NCBI RefSeq assembly: GCF_049727805.1
Contig: NZ_JBCNYA010000002.1
Location: 124,001 to 188,000 of the forward strand
Origin: Frateuria_A sp049727805
GTDB taxonomy: Bacteria > Pseudomonadota > Gammaproteobacteria > Xanthomonadales > Rhodanobacteraceae
DNA: 64,000 bases
Direction of reading: 5' to 3'
The position numbers were made by a program, and so were the translations under genes. The notes under the pieces are model-generated. The model worked only from the letters and a program-made list of their open reading frames with translations. It had not been told where the DNA came from and made no database searches. Shown here in pieces: positions 1-8,839 of this stretch; position 1 is the stretch's first letter, and each line of letters begins with the position of its first letter.

Positions 1-259
1 CCAGGTAGGCCGCGCCCAGGTACTTGAGCACGCTGAACGCCAGTGCCGAGGTCATCAGGATCGCCGATACGCCCAGTACCGCGGCCGCGGTATGCACCAG
101 GCAACCGGCGTTGATGCCCAGCGCGGCGGCGAAGCCCACCGCACGTCCCTCGCGCCCGCTGCGGGCGAGGATGTAGAAGGTGTCCAGGCCGGGTGTGAGG
201 TTGAGTGCCAGGCAGGCGAGCAGGAAGGCGCCGAAGTGCGCGATACCCAGGGCGGTCAT
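1..259 (-). CDS. LysE/RhtB-family amino-acid exporter (5' part only)
   Basis: Only the first 86 codons are present; the gene continues beyond the left edge. The start is the ATG at 259. The protein opens with a hydrophobic helix (HFGAFLLACLALNLTPG) and then LDTFYILARS. This is the N-terminal signature of the RhtB/LysE family, in which a conserved Pro-Gly pair follows the first membrane segment. A second helix rich in Ala and Gly follows. Family members are six-helix inner-membrane proteins that export amino acids such as homoserine, threonine or lysine. The substrate cannot be deduced from the fragment. It lies 21 bp downstream of the acyltransferase gene on the same strand. Confidence 0.85.
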   Translation of the reverse strand, partial: MTALGIAHFGAFLLACLALNLTPGLDTFYILARSGREGRAVGFAAALGINAGCLVHTAAAVLGVSAILMTSALAFSVLKYLGAAYL

Positions 260-280
260 GGAAAGGTCCGGAGGAGGGGA

Positions 281-874
281 TTACTCGGTATTGCGGTGCT
301 TGCCGCGGTAGCCGCGGAACAGCGCGCGGATGCGCGCCATGTCTGCGTCCGGGTCGTCCGTGGCGTACTGCAGCGTGCCCAGCGTGAAGGTCTTGGTCGG
401 GTAATCCAGGAACACCGGCAGGATCGGCACCTCGGCCTCGCGCGCGATGCGCAGGAAACCGCTCTTCCAGAGCTTGACGTGCTTGCGCGTGCCCTCGGGC
501 GTGATGCCCAGCCACATGCGCGGGTGGTCGGCGAAGCGGCGCACCATCTGTCCGACCACGTTGAGCGCGGCCTTGCGGTTGATGCCGATCATGCCCAGCG
601 GCCGCAGGATCAGCCCGAGCGGGCTGTCGAGCACCTCGCGCTTGATCATGATCTTGATGTCCAGTCGCAGGGCGATCTTCATCATCAAGCCCCACACGCC
701 GTCCCAGTAGGACGAGTGCGGCGCGCCGATGATGATCAGCTTGGGCACGTCCGGCAGCTCGCCCAGGAGGCGCCATCCGGACAGGCGCAGCAGGCCGCGC
801 ATCAGCCAGGGCCAGAAGCGGTTCGTGAACCGCGGTGCCTGGGGCGGCACCGGCGGCAGGACGGCACCGCTCAT
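281..874 (-). CDS. 1-acyl-sn-glycerol-3-phosphate acyltransferase-family protein
   Basis: A 197-residue PlsC-like acyltransferase. The family transfers acyl groups to lysophosphatidic acid or related acceptors at the inner face of the cytoplasmic membrane. The catalytic H-X4-D motif is visible as HSSYWD (about 53-58). The acceptor-binding EGTR motif is at about 127-130, with an NRK-type segment between them (about 99-101). The protein is shorter than PlsC (about 245 aa) and matches the compact COG0204-like acyltransferases. Its ATG overlaps the arfB stop by 4 bp, so the two are probably translationally coupled. The exact acceptor is unknown. Confidence 0.88.
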   Translation of the reverse strand: MSGAVLPPVPPQAPRFTNRFWPWLMRGLLRLSGWRLLGELPDVPKLIIIGAPHSSYWDGVWGLMMKIALRLDIKIMIKREVLDSPLGLILRPLGMIGINRKAALNVVGQMVRRFADHPRMWLGITPEGTRKHVKLWKSGFLRIAREAEVPILPVFLDYPTKTFTLGTLQYATDDPDADMARIRALFRGYRGKHRNTE

Positions 875-1293
875 TCGCCGCTCCAGTCGCGCGAACGCCC
901 CTGCTTGATGCGGCTGCGCTGCTGCTTGCCGGCCAGGCGGCGCTCCTTCGAGGCGCGGGTAGGTCGGGTCGCCACGCGCTTCTTCGGCGCCGCCAGCGCG
1001 ACGCGGACGATCTCGGCGAGCCGCTCGCGCGCGTCGTCGCGGTTGCGCGCCTGCTCGCGGAAGCGCCGCGCCTGGATCACCAGCACGCCCTCGTCGGTCA
1101 TGCGCCGATCGCGGCGCGTGAGCAGGCGCGCACGCACCGCCTCCGGCAACGAGGGCGAGCCGGCGACGTCGAAGCGCAACTCGACCGCGCTCTCGGTGCG
1201 GTTGACGTGTTGCCCGCCGGGACCGTCCGCGCGCAGGAAGCGTTCGGTCAGTTCGGCGTCGGGGAGGATGAGGGTGCGGCTGATCTGCAGCAT
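871..1293 (-). CDS. arfB: Alternative ribosome-rescue factor ArfB (YaeJ), codon-independent peptidyl-tRNA hydrolase
   Basis: 140 aa, the usual ArfB length. The catalytic GGQ is seen in DGPGGQHVNR (about 23-32), near the N-terminus as expected for a stand-alone hydrolase without the codon-recognition domains of RF1/RF2. The C-terminal 35 residues are strongly basic (KK, RR, SRIKQGR). In E. coli this tail enters the empty mRNA channel of stalled ribosomes. The role is to free ribosomes stalled on non-stop mRNA, alongside tmRNA. The downstream acyltransferase gene overlaps its stop by 4 bp. Confidence 0.93.
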   Translation of the reverse strand: MLQISRTLILPDAELTERFLRADGPGGQHVNRTESAVELRFDVAGSPSLPEAVRARLLTRRDRRMTDEGVLVIQARRFREQARNRDDARERLAEIVRVALAAPKKRVATRPTRASKERRLAGKQQRSRIKQGRSRDWSGE

Positions 1294-1369
1294 GGTCCGG
1301 CAAGTTTAGGGCAAGCGGATGAACGAAAAGCGGCCCAACGCCCCAGGGGCAGCCAACGGTGCGCCGGCT

Positions 1370-2062
1370 CTACGCCTCCCAGCCGAAGCGCGCGAGCAAC
1401 GCCCGGTAGGCCGGGTCCAGCGCGGCTTCGAGAGCCATCGGCGCGCCGCTGGCCGGATGGACGAATCGCAGCCGCCAGGCGTGCAGCAGCATGCGGTGGC
1501 AGCCGAAATGCTGCTTGTAGAGGCGGTTGTGGTCGCTGCGCCCGTGCTGGCAGTCGCCGATCACCGGATGGTGGATGTGCGCCATGTGCTTGCGGATCTG
1601 CCGGAAGCGACCGGTCTGCGGCTCGGCCAGCACCAGTGCGTAGCGCTGTTGCGGGTAGCGGCCCAGCGCGATCGGTACCTCCACCGTGGCCAGGCGGCGG
1701 TAGCCCGTGCGTGCCTCCCGCCGCGGGCCGGTCTCGCGCGAGCCGGGCAGCGGATAGTCGACCAGGCCCTCGGCCGGTTCGGGCCAGCCGCGCACCACGG
1801 CGAGGTACTGCTTGTGCACCTCGCGACCCATGAACTGCTCGCCCAGCGCCGCGGCCATGGCGGCGCTGCGCGCCACCAGCAGCACGCCGCTGGTGGCGCG
1901 GTCCAGCCGGTGGGCGAGGAACACTTCGCCGCCGACCTGTTCGCGCAGCAGGTCGACCAGGAAGGCGTCGGCCGGACCGATCAGCTTCGAGCGATGCACG
2001 GGCAGGCCCGCGGGCTTGTTGACCGCGAGCAGGGCGTCGTCCCGATAGAGGATTTCGAGCAT
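1370..2062 (-). CDS. truC: tRNA pseudouridine(65) synthase TruC
   Basis: 230 aa, RluA-type pseudouridine synthase. The catalytic motif HRLDRATSG lies at about 51-59, with Asp54 the predicted nucleophile. There is no N-terminal S4 domain, which separates it from RluC/RluD. The ending is typical of TruC (GRFRQIRKHMAHIHHPVIGD, then HGRSDHNR). TruC converts U65 in the T-stem of certain tRNAs. The gene is monocistronic, about 75 bp upstream of arfB on the same strand. RluA-family paralogues of other specificity are possible, but the HGRSDHN/LYKQHF region favours TruC. Confidence 0.88.
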   Translation of the reverse strand: MLEILYRDDALLAVNKPAGLPVHRSKLIGPADAFLVDLLREQVGGEVFLAHRLDRATSGVLLVARSAAMAAALGEQFMGREVHKQYLAVVRGWPEPAEGLVDYPLPGSRETGPRREARTGYRRLATVEVPIALGRYPQQRYALVLAEPQTGRFRQIRKHMAHIHHPVIGDCQHGRSDHNRLYKQHFGCHRMLLHAWRLRFVHPASGAPMALEAALDPAYRALLARFGWEA

Positions 2063-2110
2063 GGAGGTTTCAGGCGAGCCGCGACCGTAGCGGCAACGTC
2101 GAGCGGCGGA

Positions 2111-3757
2111 TCAGCGCCGCGCGCTGGCGATGAAGGCGATCAGGCTCGCCGCCAGGCAGCCCAGCGCGACCCAGTCGGAGCCGTCCGGCCCGCCCGCGAT
2201 CCACAGCAGGGTGGCGCAGCCGAGCAATGCCATGCCGAACAGGCCGCCAAGCAACGCTCGCCGCCGGCGCAATGCAAGGTCCGCGCGAAGAACCAGTTCG
2301 GCCGGATCGGCCAGCTGCTGCCGTTCGCCGCTAGCCACCTGGCGCAATGCGTCGCGCACCAGCTCGGGCAACTGCGGGGCCGCATGCAGCCATTCGGGCA
2401 GCCGCTGGCGTACCGCGCGCAGCGTGCGCCGTGCGCTGTAGCGCTCGCGCAGGATGCGCTTGAGCACGGGATGCGCCACCGCCCAGATGTCGATGTCCGG
2501 ATCGAGCATGCGCCCCACGCCCTCGATGTTGAGCAGGGTCTTCTGCAGCAGGATCAGCTGCGGCTGTAGCGTGAGCTCGAAGCGGCGCGCGGTCTGGAAC
2601 AGCTTGACCACTACCTCGGCCAGCGAGATCTGCGACAGCGGACGGGTGAAGTACGGCTCGCACACGGTGCGGATCGCCGCCTCCAGTTCGTCCAGCCGCA
2701 CGGTCGCGGGCATCCAGCCGGCGGCCACGTGGAGTTGGGCGATGCGTGCGTAGTCGCGCTCGAACAGCGCGATGAAGTTCTGCGCCAGCCAGTACTGGTC
2801 GGCCTCCGGCAGCGAGCCCATGATGCCGAAGTCGAGCGCCACGAAGCGCGGGTCGCCGCGGCGTTCCAGGTCCACCCAGATGTTGCCGGGATGCGCATCG
2901 GCGTGGAAGAAGTTGTCGCGAAACACCTGCTCGTAGAACACCCGCACGCCCTTGGCGGCGAGCGCCTTGCGGTCGACGCCGGCGGCGTCGATTGCGGCCA
3001 CGTCGTCGGCGCTCACGCCGTGCACGCGCTCGAGCGTGAGCACCCGTTCGGCGGTGAAGTCCCAGTACACCGCCGGCACGTACAGGTCCACGCCGCTTTC
3101 GAAGTTGCGCTTGAGCAGGCTGGCGCTGGCGCCTTCGCGCTGCAGGTCCAGCTCGTTCGCCAGCATCTTTTCCACCTCGGCGACGACGTCGAGCGGGCGG
3201 ATCTTGTCGGCGTTGGGATGCCAGCGCTGCGCGAGCTCGCCCAGCGATCGCATCAGCGCCACGTCACGGGCGATCCGGCTTTCGATCCCCGGCCGCAGGA
3301 CCTTGACCACTACCTCATCGCCGTCGTGCAGCGTGGCCGCGTGCACCTGGGCGATCGAGGCGGAGGCGAGCGGGGTTTCATCGAAACGGGCGTATAGCCG
3401 CCCGATCTTGGCCTTCAGTTCGTGCTCGACCATGGCGCGTGCTTCGGCGCCGGAAAAGGGTGGCACCTGGTCCTGCAGTTCGGCCAGCTCGTCGGCAATG
3501 TCGGCCGGGATGAGGTCGCGCCGGGTCGACAGGACCTGCCCGGCCTTGACGAAGATCGGCCCGAGCTCGGTCAGTGCCATGCGCAGCCGTGCGCCGCGCG
3601 GCAGCTCGCGGGCGCCGGGACGCGGGCGCGCCAGCAGCGGCCGCAGCAGCTTGAGCGGACGGTACAGGTGCGCGGCGTCGACCAGTTCGTCCAGCCGCCA
3701 GGCGAGCAGCACCGAGGCGACCCGCAGTACCCCGGGCACCACCTTCAGCGGCGTCAT
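2111..3757 (-). CDS. ubiB: Ubiquinone biosynthesis atypical kinase/ATPase UbiB
   Basis: 548 aa ABC1/ADCK-family protein. UbiB is a membrane-bound atypical kinase-like ATPase needed for the coenzyme Q hydroxylation steps, although it is not itself a hydroxylase. Visible features are the family KxGQ motif (KAGQ, about 71-74), a VKVLRPG lysine segment, the catalytic-loop-like FFHADAHPGN and the metal-binding LDFG. Two hydrophobic helices sit at the C-terminus (from about 498). The start overlaps the ubiJ stop by 4 bp, reproducing the ubiJ-ubiB order of E. coli; ubiE is 20 kb away here. Confidence 0.95.
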   Translation of the reverse strand: MTPLKVVPGVLRVASVLLAWRLDELVDAAHLYRPLKLLRPLLARPRPGARELPRGARLRMALTELGPIFVKAGQVLSTRRDLIPADIADELAELQDQVPPFSGAEARAMVEHELKAKIGRLYARFDETPLASASIAQVHAATLHDGDEVVVKVLRPGIESRIARDVALMRSLGELAQRWHPNADKIRPLDVVAEVEKMLANELDLQREGASASLLKRNFESGVDLYVPAVYWDFTAERVLTLERVHGVSADDVAAIDAAGVDRKALAAKGVRVFYEQVFRDNFFHADAHPGNIWVDLERRGDPRFVALDFGIMGSLPEADQYWLAQNFIALFERDYARIAQLHVAAGWMPATVRLDELEAAIRTVCEPYFTRPLSQISLAEVVVKLFQTARRFELTLQPQLILLQKTLLNIEGVGRMLDPDIDIWAVAHPVLKRILRERYSARRTLRAVRQRLPEWLHAAPQLPELVRDALRQVASGERQQLADPAELVLRADLALRRRRALLGGLFGMALLGCATLLWIAGGPDGSDWVALGCLAASLIAFIASARR

Positions 3758-4401
3758 GCGCGCGGCCCCATGCGCTGGCGCAGGCGGGCGAGGCGGGCTT
3801 CCAGGCGTTCGGTGCGCTCGCGCAGCGCGTCCACGCCATCGAGGAAATCGTCCACCTCGCCCATCGCCGGGGTGAGGCGCGCCTCGTCGCGCAGCCAGTC
3901 GGCGCCATCCTCGGTGAAGTGCCCGGCGGTCTCCCGCGCGTGGCGCAGCCCCTTGGCGATGGCCTGCGCCAGCGGCACGCCGAGCACGTCGCCGAAGCTG
4001 CGCGCGAAGGCTTCCTCGAAGTCCGGCTGGAAACTGCTGGCGAGCTTCTCCAGCCGCCGCGCCAGGTCGGCATCACCGGCGATCTCGACCTTGCCCGGCG
4101 ACACGCCTTCGTCGCCGCGGCGCAGCGCCATGGCGAGCAGGCTGCCGGGGCTGGCCGTCACGCGCAGCTGGCTCAGGTCCTGCGGCGGGCCGACCTTCAG
4201 GCGCTGGTCCTCGACGGTCACGCTGAGCGCCAGCTCCGGCCCGCGCAGGTGCAACTGGATGCTGCGGCCCTGCAGCGCGGCGAGCTTCTGCCGGGTCTCC
4301 GGATCGAGCGAGAGCGTGTGGTTGAGCGCGGTTTCCAGCGCGCGGCCGGCGAGCTTGCGCAGCGGCTGCGGGAGCCAGGCGTTCGGGGCAGGGGCATTCA
4401 T
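3754..4401 (-). CDS. ubiJ: Ubiquinone biosynthesis accessory factor UbiJ (SCP2 domain)
   Basis: 215 aa. UbiJ is a lipid-binding SCP2-type scaffold that, with UbiK, supports the soluble Ubi complex. The N-terminal half (about 15-120) fits the SCP2 fold, with alternating strands (IQLHLRGPELALSVTV) and a GDADLARRL segment. The C-terminal third is a predicted coiled coil (TERLEARLARLRQR), as in UbiJ. It sits immediately upstream of and overlaps ubiB, which is the main contextual support because the family is poorly conserved in sequence. Confidence 0.88.
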   Translation of the reverse strand: MNAPAPNAWLPQPLRKLAGRALETALNHTLSLDPETRQKLAALQGRSIQLHLRGPELALSVTVEDQRLKVGPPQDLSQLRVTASPGSLLAMALRRGDEGVSPGKVEIAGDADLARRLEKLASSFQPDFEEAFARSFGDVLGVPLAQAIAKGLRHARETAGHFTEDGADWLRDEARLTPAMGEVDDFLDGVDALRERTERLEARLARLRQRMGPRA

Positions 4402-4458
4402 CCGCCGATTGTAGCGGGCGGGGCCGCCATCGCGGATTTCCGCGACCCCGCCCCGCTT

Positions 4459-4923
4459 CTACACGGCGCCGGCAAAACCCAGTTGACGCCAGGCCTCGTA
4501 GACCGCCACCGCCACCGTGTTGGAGAGGTTGAGGCTGCGGCTGTCGGGGCGCATCGGCAGGCGCAGGCGGCGCTCCGGCGGGATCGCCTCGAACACCTCG
4601 GCAGGCAGCCCCGCGGTTTCGCAGCCGAACAGCAGCGCGTCGCCCTCGGCGTAGCAGGCGTCCACGTGGGCGACGCGGCCGCGGGTGGAGAAGGCGAACA
4701 CGCGCGGCATGCCGATCGCGGCCAGGCAGGCGTCGAGGCCGTCGTGCACCGCGACGCGGGCGTACTCGTGGTAGTCCAGGCCGGCGCGGCGCAGGCGCGC
4801 GTCGTCCAGTTCGAAGCCCAGCGGCCGGATCAGGTGCAGCGAGGCGCCCGTGTTGGCGCACAGCCGGATGGCGTTGCCGGTGTTCGGCGGGATCTCGGGG
4901 CGGTACAGGATGACGTGCAGCAT
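4459..4923 (-). CDS. trmL: tRNA (cytidine(34)-2'-O)-methyltransferase TrmL
   Basis: 154 aa SPOUT-class methyltransferase, typical TrmL length. The family N-terminus is visible (VILYRPEIPPNTGNAIRLC), as are the central glycine-rich strand (LLFGCETAGLP) and the C-terminal knot segment (SRSLNLSNTVAVAVYEAWRQ). The enzyme uses S-adenosylmethionine to 2'-O-methylate the wobble base of tRNA-Leu isoacceptors. It lies 57 bp downstream of a short intergenic gap from ubiJ in the same direction of transcription and is probably expressed on its own. Confidence 0.94.
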   Translation of the reverse strand: MLHVILYRPEIPPNTGNAIRLCANTGASLHLIRPLGFELDDARLRRAGLDYHEYARVAVHDGLDACLAAIGMPRVFAFSTRGRVAHVDACYAEGDALLFGCETAGLPAEVFEAIPPERRLRLPMRPDSRSLNLSNTVAVAVYEAWRQLGFAGAV

Positions 4924-4971
4924 CCGGGCATTATCCGCGCGCGGCGCGGACCGGCCCAGTGCATGGCCTGC

Positions 4972-5178
4972 TCAGCTGTCCTGGCGCGGGCAGACCACGC
5001 CGTCCGGCGGCAGCATGCAGGTGCCGGGCACGGCCATCAGCACGCCGACCTTGCCGTTGTCGCCGCCGCCGGCCAACTGCACCGGGCCGGGCGTGAACAG
5101 CATCGAGGCCATGATCCAGCCGCACACCAGCAGGCAGGCGGCAAACAGGCTGCGCAGCAACAGGTTCTCGAGTTTCAT
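4972..5178 (-). CDS. Small membrane-anchored protein of unknown function
   Basis: 68 aa; family not recognised. The ATG at 5178 was chosen because AAGGAA lies 9 nt upstream; a longer in-frame extension lacks any such site. A single hydrophobic segment (about 8-28, LRSLFAACLLVCGWIMASML) could be an anchor or an uncleaved signal. The remaining 40 residues are predicted to be outside the cytoplasm. They carry two cysteines near the end (PGTCMLPPDGVVCPR) that could form a disulfide or bind metal. It is divergent from the M16 protease gene and shares its regulatory intergenic region. Confidence 0.6.
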   Translation of the reverse strand: MKLENLLLRSLFAACLLVCGWIMASMLFTPGPVQLAGGGDNGKVGVLMAVPGTCMLPPDGVVCPRQDS

Positions 5179-5310
5179 GGTTTGGGGTTCCTTGGGCTGA
5201 TGGGGTGGAGTCCTGTGCGAGTACTGTGGCAAGCACCGTGCCAGCCATGCAGTGGCAGCAAACCCCTTGATCCTGTGACGTTTGTCAGCCGCGCCACGCC
5301 GCACGTGGGT

Positions 5311-5384
5311 TGTCCGCGGACACTGCGCGGTCCGCGGACGGACACCGTTGCGGACAGCACCATGGCCTTCGTCGCTTGTGTCCG
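5311..5384. promoter_or_regulatory. Cluster of TGTCCG/CGGACA operator-like palindromes
   Basis: Two near-identical palindromes, TGTCCGCGGACA (5311-5322) and GTCCGCGGAC (5330-5339), lie 18 bp centre to centre. They are followed by further CGGACA hexamers at 5339-5344 and 5351-5356 and a TGTCCG at 5379-5384. The cluster fills the divergent intergenic region between the small membrane protein and the M16 protease. The spacing (just under two helical turns) suggests cooperative binding of a dimeric regulator. Which regulator binds is not known from the window. Confidence 0.5.
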
Positions 5385-5437
5385 CTCACCCGGGACCGAT
5401 AGCCTCGGCGCTCATTCGTGAGACAGGAGGTTGCACC

Positions 5438-8299
5438 GTGGCAAAGCGTTTCCCACCCAAGACCGCGCTGGCGCTGATCGCCGCCAGCCTGCTCGCCGGA
5501 CCGGCCCTGCTGCCGGCGGCGCAGGCCGCCGATGCCCCCGCGGCGCAGGCCTCGAAGATCCCCGAGCTGAAGTACGAGCGCTTCACTCTGCCCAACGGGC
5601 TGACCGTGGTGGTGCACGAGGATCACAAGGCGCCGGTGGTGGCGGTGAGCGTGTGGTACCACGTGGGGTCCTCCTATGAGCCGAAGGGCAAGACCGGCTT
5701 CGCGCACCTGTTCGAGCACCTGATGTTCCAGGGCTCGGAGAACCACAAGGACGAGTACTTCAAGCCGTTCGAGCTGGCCGGCGCCACCGACCAGAACGGC
5801 ACCACCTGGCTGGACCGCACCAACTATTTCGAGACGGTGCCGACCACCGCGCTCGACATGGCGCTGTGGATGGAGTCCGACCGCATGGGCCACCTGCTCG
5901 GCGCGATCGGCCAGAAGGAACTGGACGAGCAGCGCGGCGTGGTGCAGAACGAGAAGCGCCAGGGCGAGAACGAACCCTACGGCCGCGTCAGCGAACTGAT
6001 CCAGGCCGAGGCCTTCCCGGCCAACCATCCCTACCACCACGACACGATCGGCTCGATGGCCGACTTGAACGCCGCCTCGCTCGGCGACGTCAAGCAGTGG
6101 TTCAAGGACTACTACGGCGCCGCCAATACGGTGGTGGTGCTGGCCGGCGACATCACGCCGGCGCAGGCGAAGGCGAAGATGCTCAGGTACTTCGGCGATA
6201 TCGGCTCCGGTCCCGCCGTGCCGCGCCCGCAGCCGTGGGTCGCCCCGCGCGACAAGTCCACCCGCGGCACGATGACCGACAACGTGGCGCAGACGCGCAT
6301 CTACCGCGAGTGGAACGTGCCCTCGCGCACCGACCTTTCGCTCAACCAGCTCCAGCTCGCCGCGGCGGTGCTCGGCGGCGGCAAGACTTCGCGCCTGTAC
6401 CAGCGGCTGGTCTACAAGGACAAGCTCGCCGACGACGTCTCGGTCGACATCGAGCAGCACGTGCTGGCCAGCCTGTTCGAGCTGCAGGTGGACGTGAAGA
6501 AGGGCGCCGACCCGGCCAAGGTCGAGGCCGCGGTGGCCGACGAATGGGCGAAGTTCCTCAAGGACGGCCCCACCGCCGACGAGCTCGAGCGCGTCAAGAC
6601 CGGCATTCGCGCCGCCTTCGTGCGCGGCCTGGAGCGCGTCAACACGCAGGCGATGATCCTCGCCGAGGGCCAGCTCTACCAGGACGATCCGGCCGCCTAC
6701 CAGAAGGATTTCGATGCGCTGATGGCGGCCACCCCGGCCAGCGTCAAGGCCGCGGCCAACCAGTGGATCGCCAGGGGCGACTACACGCTCACCGTCACGC
6801 CGGGCAAGGTCGAGGACACCGACTTCGCCACCTACGGCGGCCGTCCTGCGCTGCCGGGCAAGCCGATGGACGAGCTTGCGGCCAAGGGCGAGTACACCAC
6901 CGTCAAGAGCACGGTGGATCGCAGCAAGGGCGTGCCTGAGGTGACCGAGTTCCCCGGCCTGACTTTCCCGACCCTGCAGCACGGCAAGCTCGCCAACGGC
7001 ATCGAGGTCACCCTGGCCGAGCGCCACGAGGTGCCCGCGGTGCAGGTGCAACTGGTGTTCGACGCCGGCTACGCTGCCGACCAGGGCCGCAAGCTCGGCA
7101 CCTCAAGCTTCACCATGGCGATGCTGGACGAGGGCACGAAGGATCTCGATTCGGTCGAGATCGCCAAGCGCGAGCAGCGCCTGGGCGCGATCATCGGCAG
7201 CGGCTGCGGGCTGGACTTCTGCAATGCCTCGCTCAACGCGCTGAACGACAAGCTCGAGCCTTCGCTCACCCTGTTCGCCGACATCGTGCGCAACCCGGCC
7301 TTCCGTGTGGACGACGTGGCGCGCCTGCGCGGCCAGTGGCTGGCGCGCATCGCGCAGGAGAAGAGCCAGCCGATCGGCATCGCGTTGCGCACCTTGCCGC
7401 CGCTGCTGTACGGCGAAGGCCACGCCTACGCGATCCCGTTCACCGGCTCGGGCACGGTCAAGTCGATCACCGCCCTCGACGCGGCCGACATGCGCCGCTT
7501 CATGGGCGACTTCATCCGCCCGGACAACGTCAAGGTGCTGGTCGCCGGCGACACCACGCTGGCGAAGATCATTCCGCAACTGGACAAGGTCTTCGGCGAC
7601 TGGAAGCCGGGCGCGGGCAAGGTGCCGGCCAAGAACGTGGGCCACGTGGCGGCGCCCGCGTCCTCGCGCGTGTTCATGATCGACCGGCCCGGCGCGCAGC
7701 AGAGCCTGATCCTGGCCGGCAGCCTGGCGCCCTCGACCAAGGCGTCGAACAACCTCGACATCGAGACCATGAACGGCGCCTTCGGCGGCACCTTCACCTC
7801 GCGCCTGAACATGAACCTGCGCGAGGACAAGCACTGGGCCTACGGCGCCTTCAGCTTCCTGCCCGATGCGCTGGGGCAGCGCCCATTCCTGATGTACGCG
7901 CCGGTGCAGACCGACAAGACCGCGCCGTCGGCCCAGCAGATCCTGGCCGAGGCGCGCGGCGTGATCGGCAAGCAGCCGCTGACCCACCAGGAGATCGCCA
8001 AGATCAAGGAAGGCGACGTGCGCAGCCTGCCGGGCGAGTACCAGACCACCTCGGCGGTGATGGGCGCGCTGCAGGACATCGCGCTGTACGACCGTCCGGA
8101 CGACTGGATCCAGACCGAGAAGGCGCGCATCGAAGCGCTGAAGGATCCACAGGTGCAGGCGGCCGCGCAGGAAGTCATCCATCCCGGCCACCTGACCTGG
8201 GTGATCGTGGGTGACCTCAAGAAGATCGAGGCGCCGGTGCGCGCGCTGAACCTGGGCAAGGTGCAGGTGCTCGACGCCGACGGCAAGCCGGTGAAGTAG
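5438..8299 (+). CDS. M16-family zinc metallopeptidase (exported, two-lobed)
   Basis: 953 aa. The GTG at 5438 is preferred: CAGGAGG lies just upstream and the protein then begins with a clear signal peptide (KRFPPKTALALIAASLLAGP, cleavage near AQA-AD at about 30). The inverted zinc motif HXXEH is HLFEH (about 90-94) with the third ligand expected in the QNEKRQ region. The second half repeats the M16 fold (ANGIEVTLAERHEVPAVQVQ) but has no HXXEH and is the usual inactive lobe. The family degrades peptides or processes proteins in a clamshell chamber. The location is periplasmic or outer-membrane associated by inference. Confidence 0.93.
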   Translation: MAKRFPPKTALALIAASLLAGPALLPAAQAADAPAAQASKIPELKYERFTLPNGLTVVVHEDHKAPVVAVSVWYHVGSSYEPKGKTGFAHLFEHLMFQGSENHKDEYFKPFELAGATDQNGTTWLDRTNYFETVPTTALDMALWMESDRMGHLLGAIGQKELDEQRGVVQNEKRQGENEPYGRVSELIQAEAFPANHPYHHDTIGSMADLNAASLGDVKQWFKDYYGAANTVVVLAGDITPAQAKAKMLRYFGDIGSGPAVPRPQPWVAPRDKSTRGTMTDNVAQTRIYREWNVPSRTDLSLNQLQLAAAVLGGGKTSRLYQRLVYKDKLADDVSVDIEQHVLASLFELQVDVKKGADPAKVEAAVADEWAKFLKDGPTADELERVKTGIRAAFVRGLERVNTQAMILAEGQLYQDDPAAYQKDFDALMAATPASVKAAANQWIARGDYTLTVTPGKVEDTDFATYGGRPALPGKPMDELAAKGEYTTVKSTVDRSKGVPEVTEFPGLTFPTLQHGKLANGIEVTLAERHEVPAVQVQLVFDAGYAADQGRKLGTSSFTMAMLDEGTKDLDSVEIAKREQRLGAIIGSGCGLDFCNASLNALNDKLEPSLTLFADIVRNPAFRVDDVARLRGQWLARIAQEKSQPIGIALRTLPPLLYGEGHAYAIPFTGSGTVKSITALDAADMRRFMGDFIRPDNVKVLVAGDTTLAKIIPQLDKVFGDWKPGAGKVPAKNVGHVAAPASSRVFMIDRPGAQQSLILAGSLAPSTKASNNLDIETMNGAFGGTFTSRLNMNLREDKHWAYGAFSFLPDALGQRPFLMYAPVQTDKTAPSAQQILAEARGVIGKQPLTHQEIAKIKEGDVRSLPGEYQTTSAVMGALQDIALYDRPDDWIQTEKARIEALKDPQVQAAAQEVIHPGHLTWVIVGDLKKIEAPVRALNLGKVQVLDADGKPVK

Positions 8300-8306
8300 C
8301 CCAACG

Positions 8307-8336
8307 CCTCTCCCCCGGCGCCGCCCGGGGGAGAGG
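8307..8336 (+). terminator. Hairpin terminator after the M16 protease gene
   Basis: A 12-bp perfect stem (CCTCTCCCCCGG pairing with CCGGGGGAGAGG) around a 6-nt loop starts 8 bp after the protease stop codon. There is no long T-run, so it may act as a REP-type stabilising hairpin rather than a strict intrinsic terminator. The CCTCTCCC core is shared with other intergenic palindromes in the window. Confidence 0.6.
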
Positions 8337-8434
8337 ATGCGCGGGAAAGGTGGTCCTTTGCTTTCCCTTCAGCCCGGCCCGGACGCGGCCAAGGTACGAT
8401 GGCCCCTTCCCGATTGCCCCGCCGGAGCCCGTCC

Positions 8435-8839
8435 ATGCGCAAGACCCCGCTGCTGCTCGTCCCCATCCTGCTGCTCGGCGCCTGCACCTGGGGCATCACG
8501 CTCGACGACGCCGGCAAGCAGGTGCGCACCGCCTGGAACGGCGACGTCTCGCAATGCCGCGACCTGGGCAAGGTCACCGTCTCGGTGATGGACCACGTCG
8601 GGCCGGTCGACCGCAACGACATCAAGGTGCGCGACGAACTGGAAGTGATGGCGCGCAACGAAGCGGCCAAGATGAACGCCGACACGGTCAAGCCGCTGGG
8701 CGAGCCGACCGACGGCTCGCAGGCCTGGGGCGCCTACCAGTGCGGCAGCGTGCGCCCGTCCTCCACCGCCACGCCTGCCAACCAGCCGGCGCCCGCCGCC
8801 TCCGGCGGCACGCAGACGTTCCCGATCAGCGGCGGCTGA
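8435..8839 (+). CDS. DUF4156-type lipoprotein
   Basis: 134 aa. The start at 8435 (MRKTPLLLVPILLLGAC) gives a classical lipoprotein signal with lipobox LGAC and the lipidated cysteine at 17. An upstream in-frame ATG would add a non-signal-like stretch. The mature part has CRDLGKVTVSV near residue 45 and a second cysteine in YQCGSV, the pattern of DUF4156/RcsF-like small outer-membrane lipoproteins in which two cysteines form a disulfide. The C-terminus is a low-complexity Pro/Ala/Thr tail. Function unknown; a role in envelope sensing is conceivable but unproven. Confidence 0.75.
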   Translation: MRKTPLLLVPILLLGACTWGITLDDAGKQVRTAWNGDVSQCRDLGKVTVSVMDHVGPVDRNDIKVRDELEVMARNEAAKMNADTVKPLGEPTDGSQAWGAYQCGSVRPSSTATPANQPAPAASGGTQTFPISGG

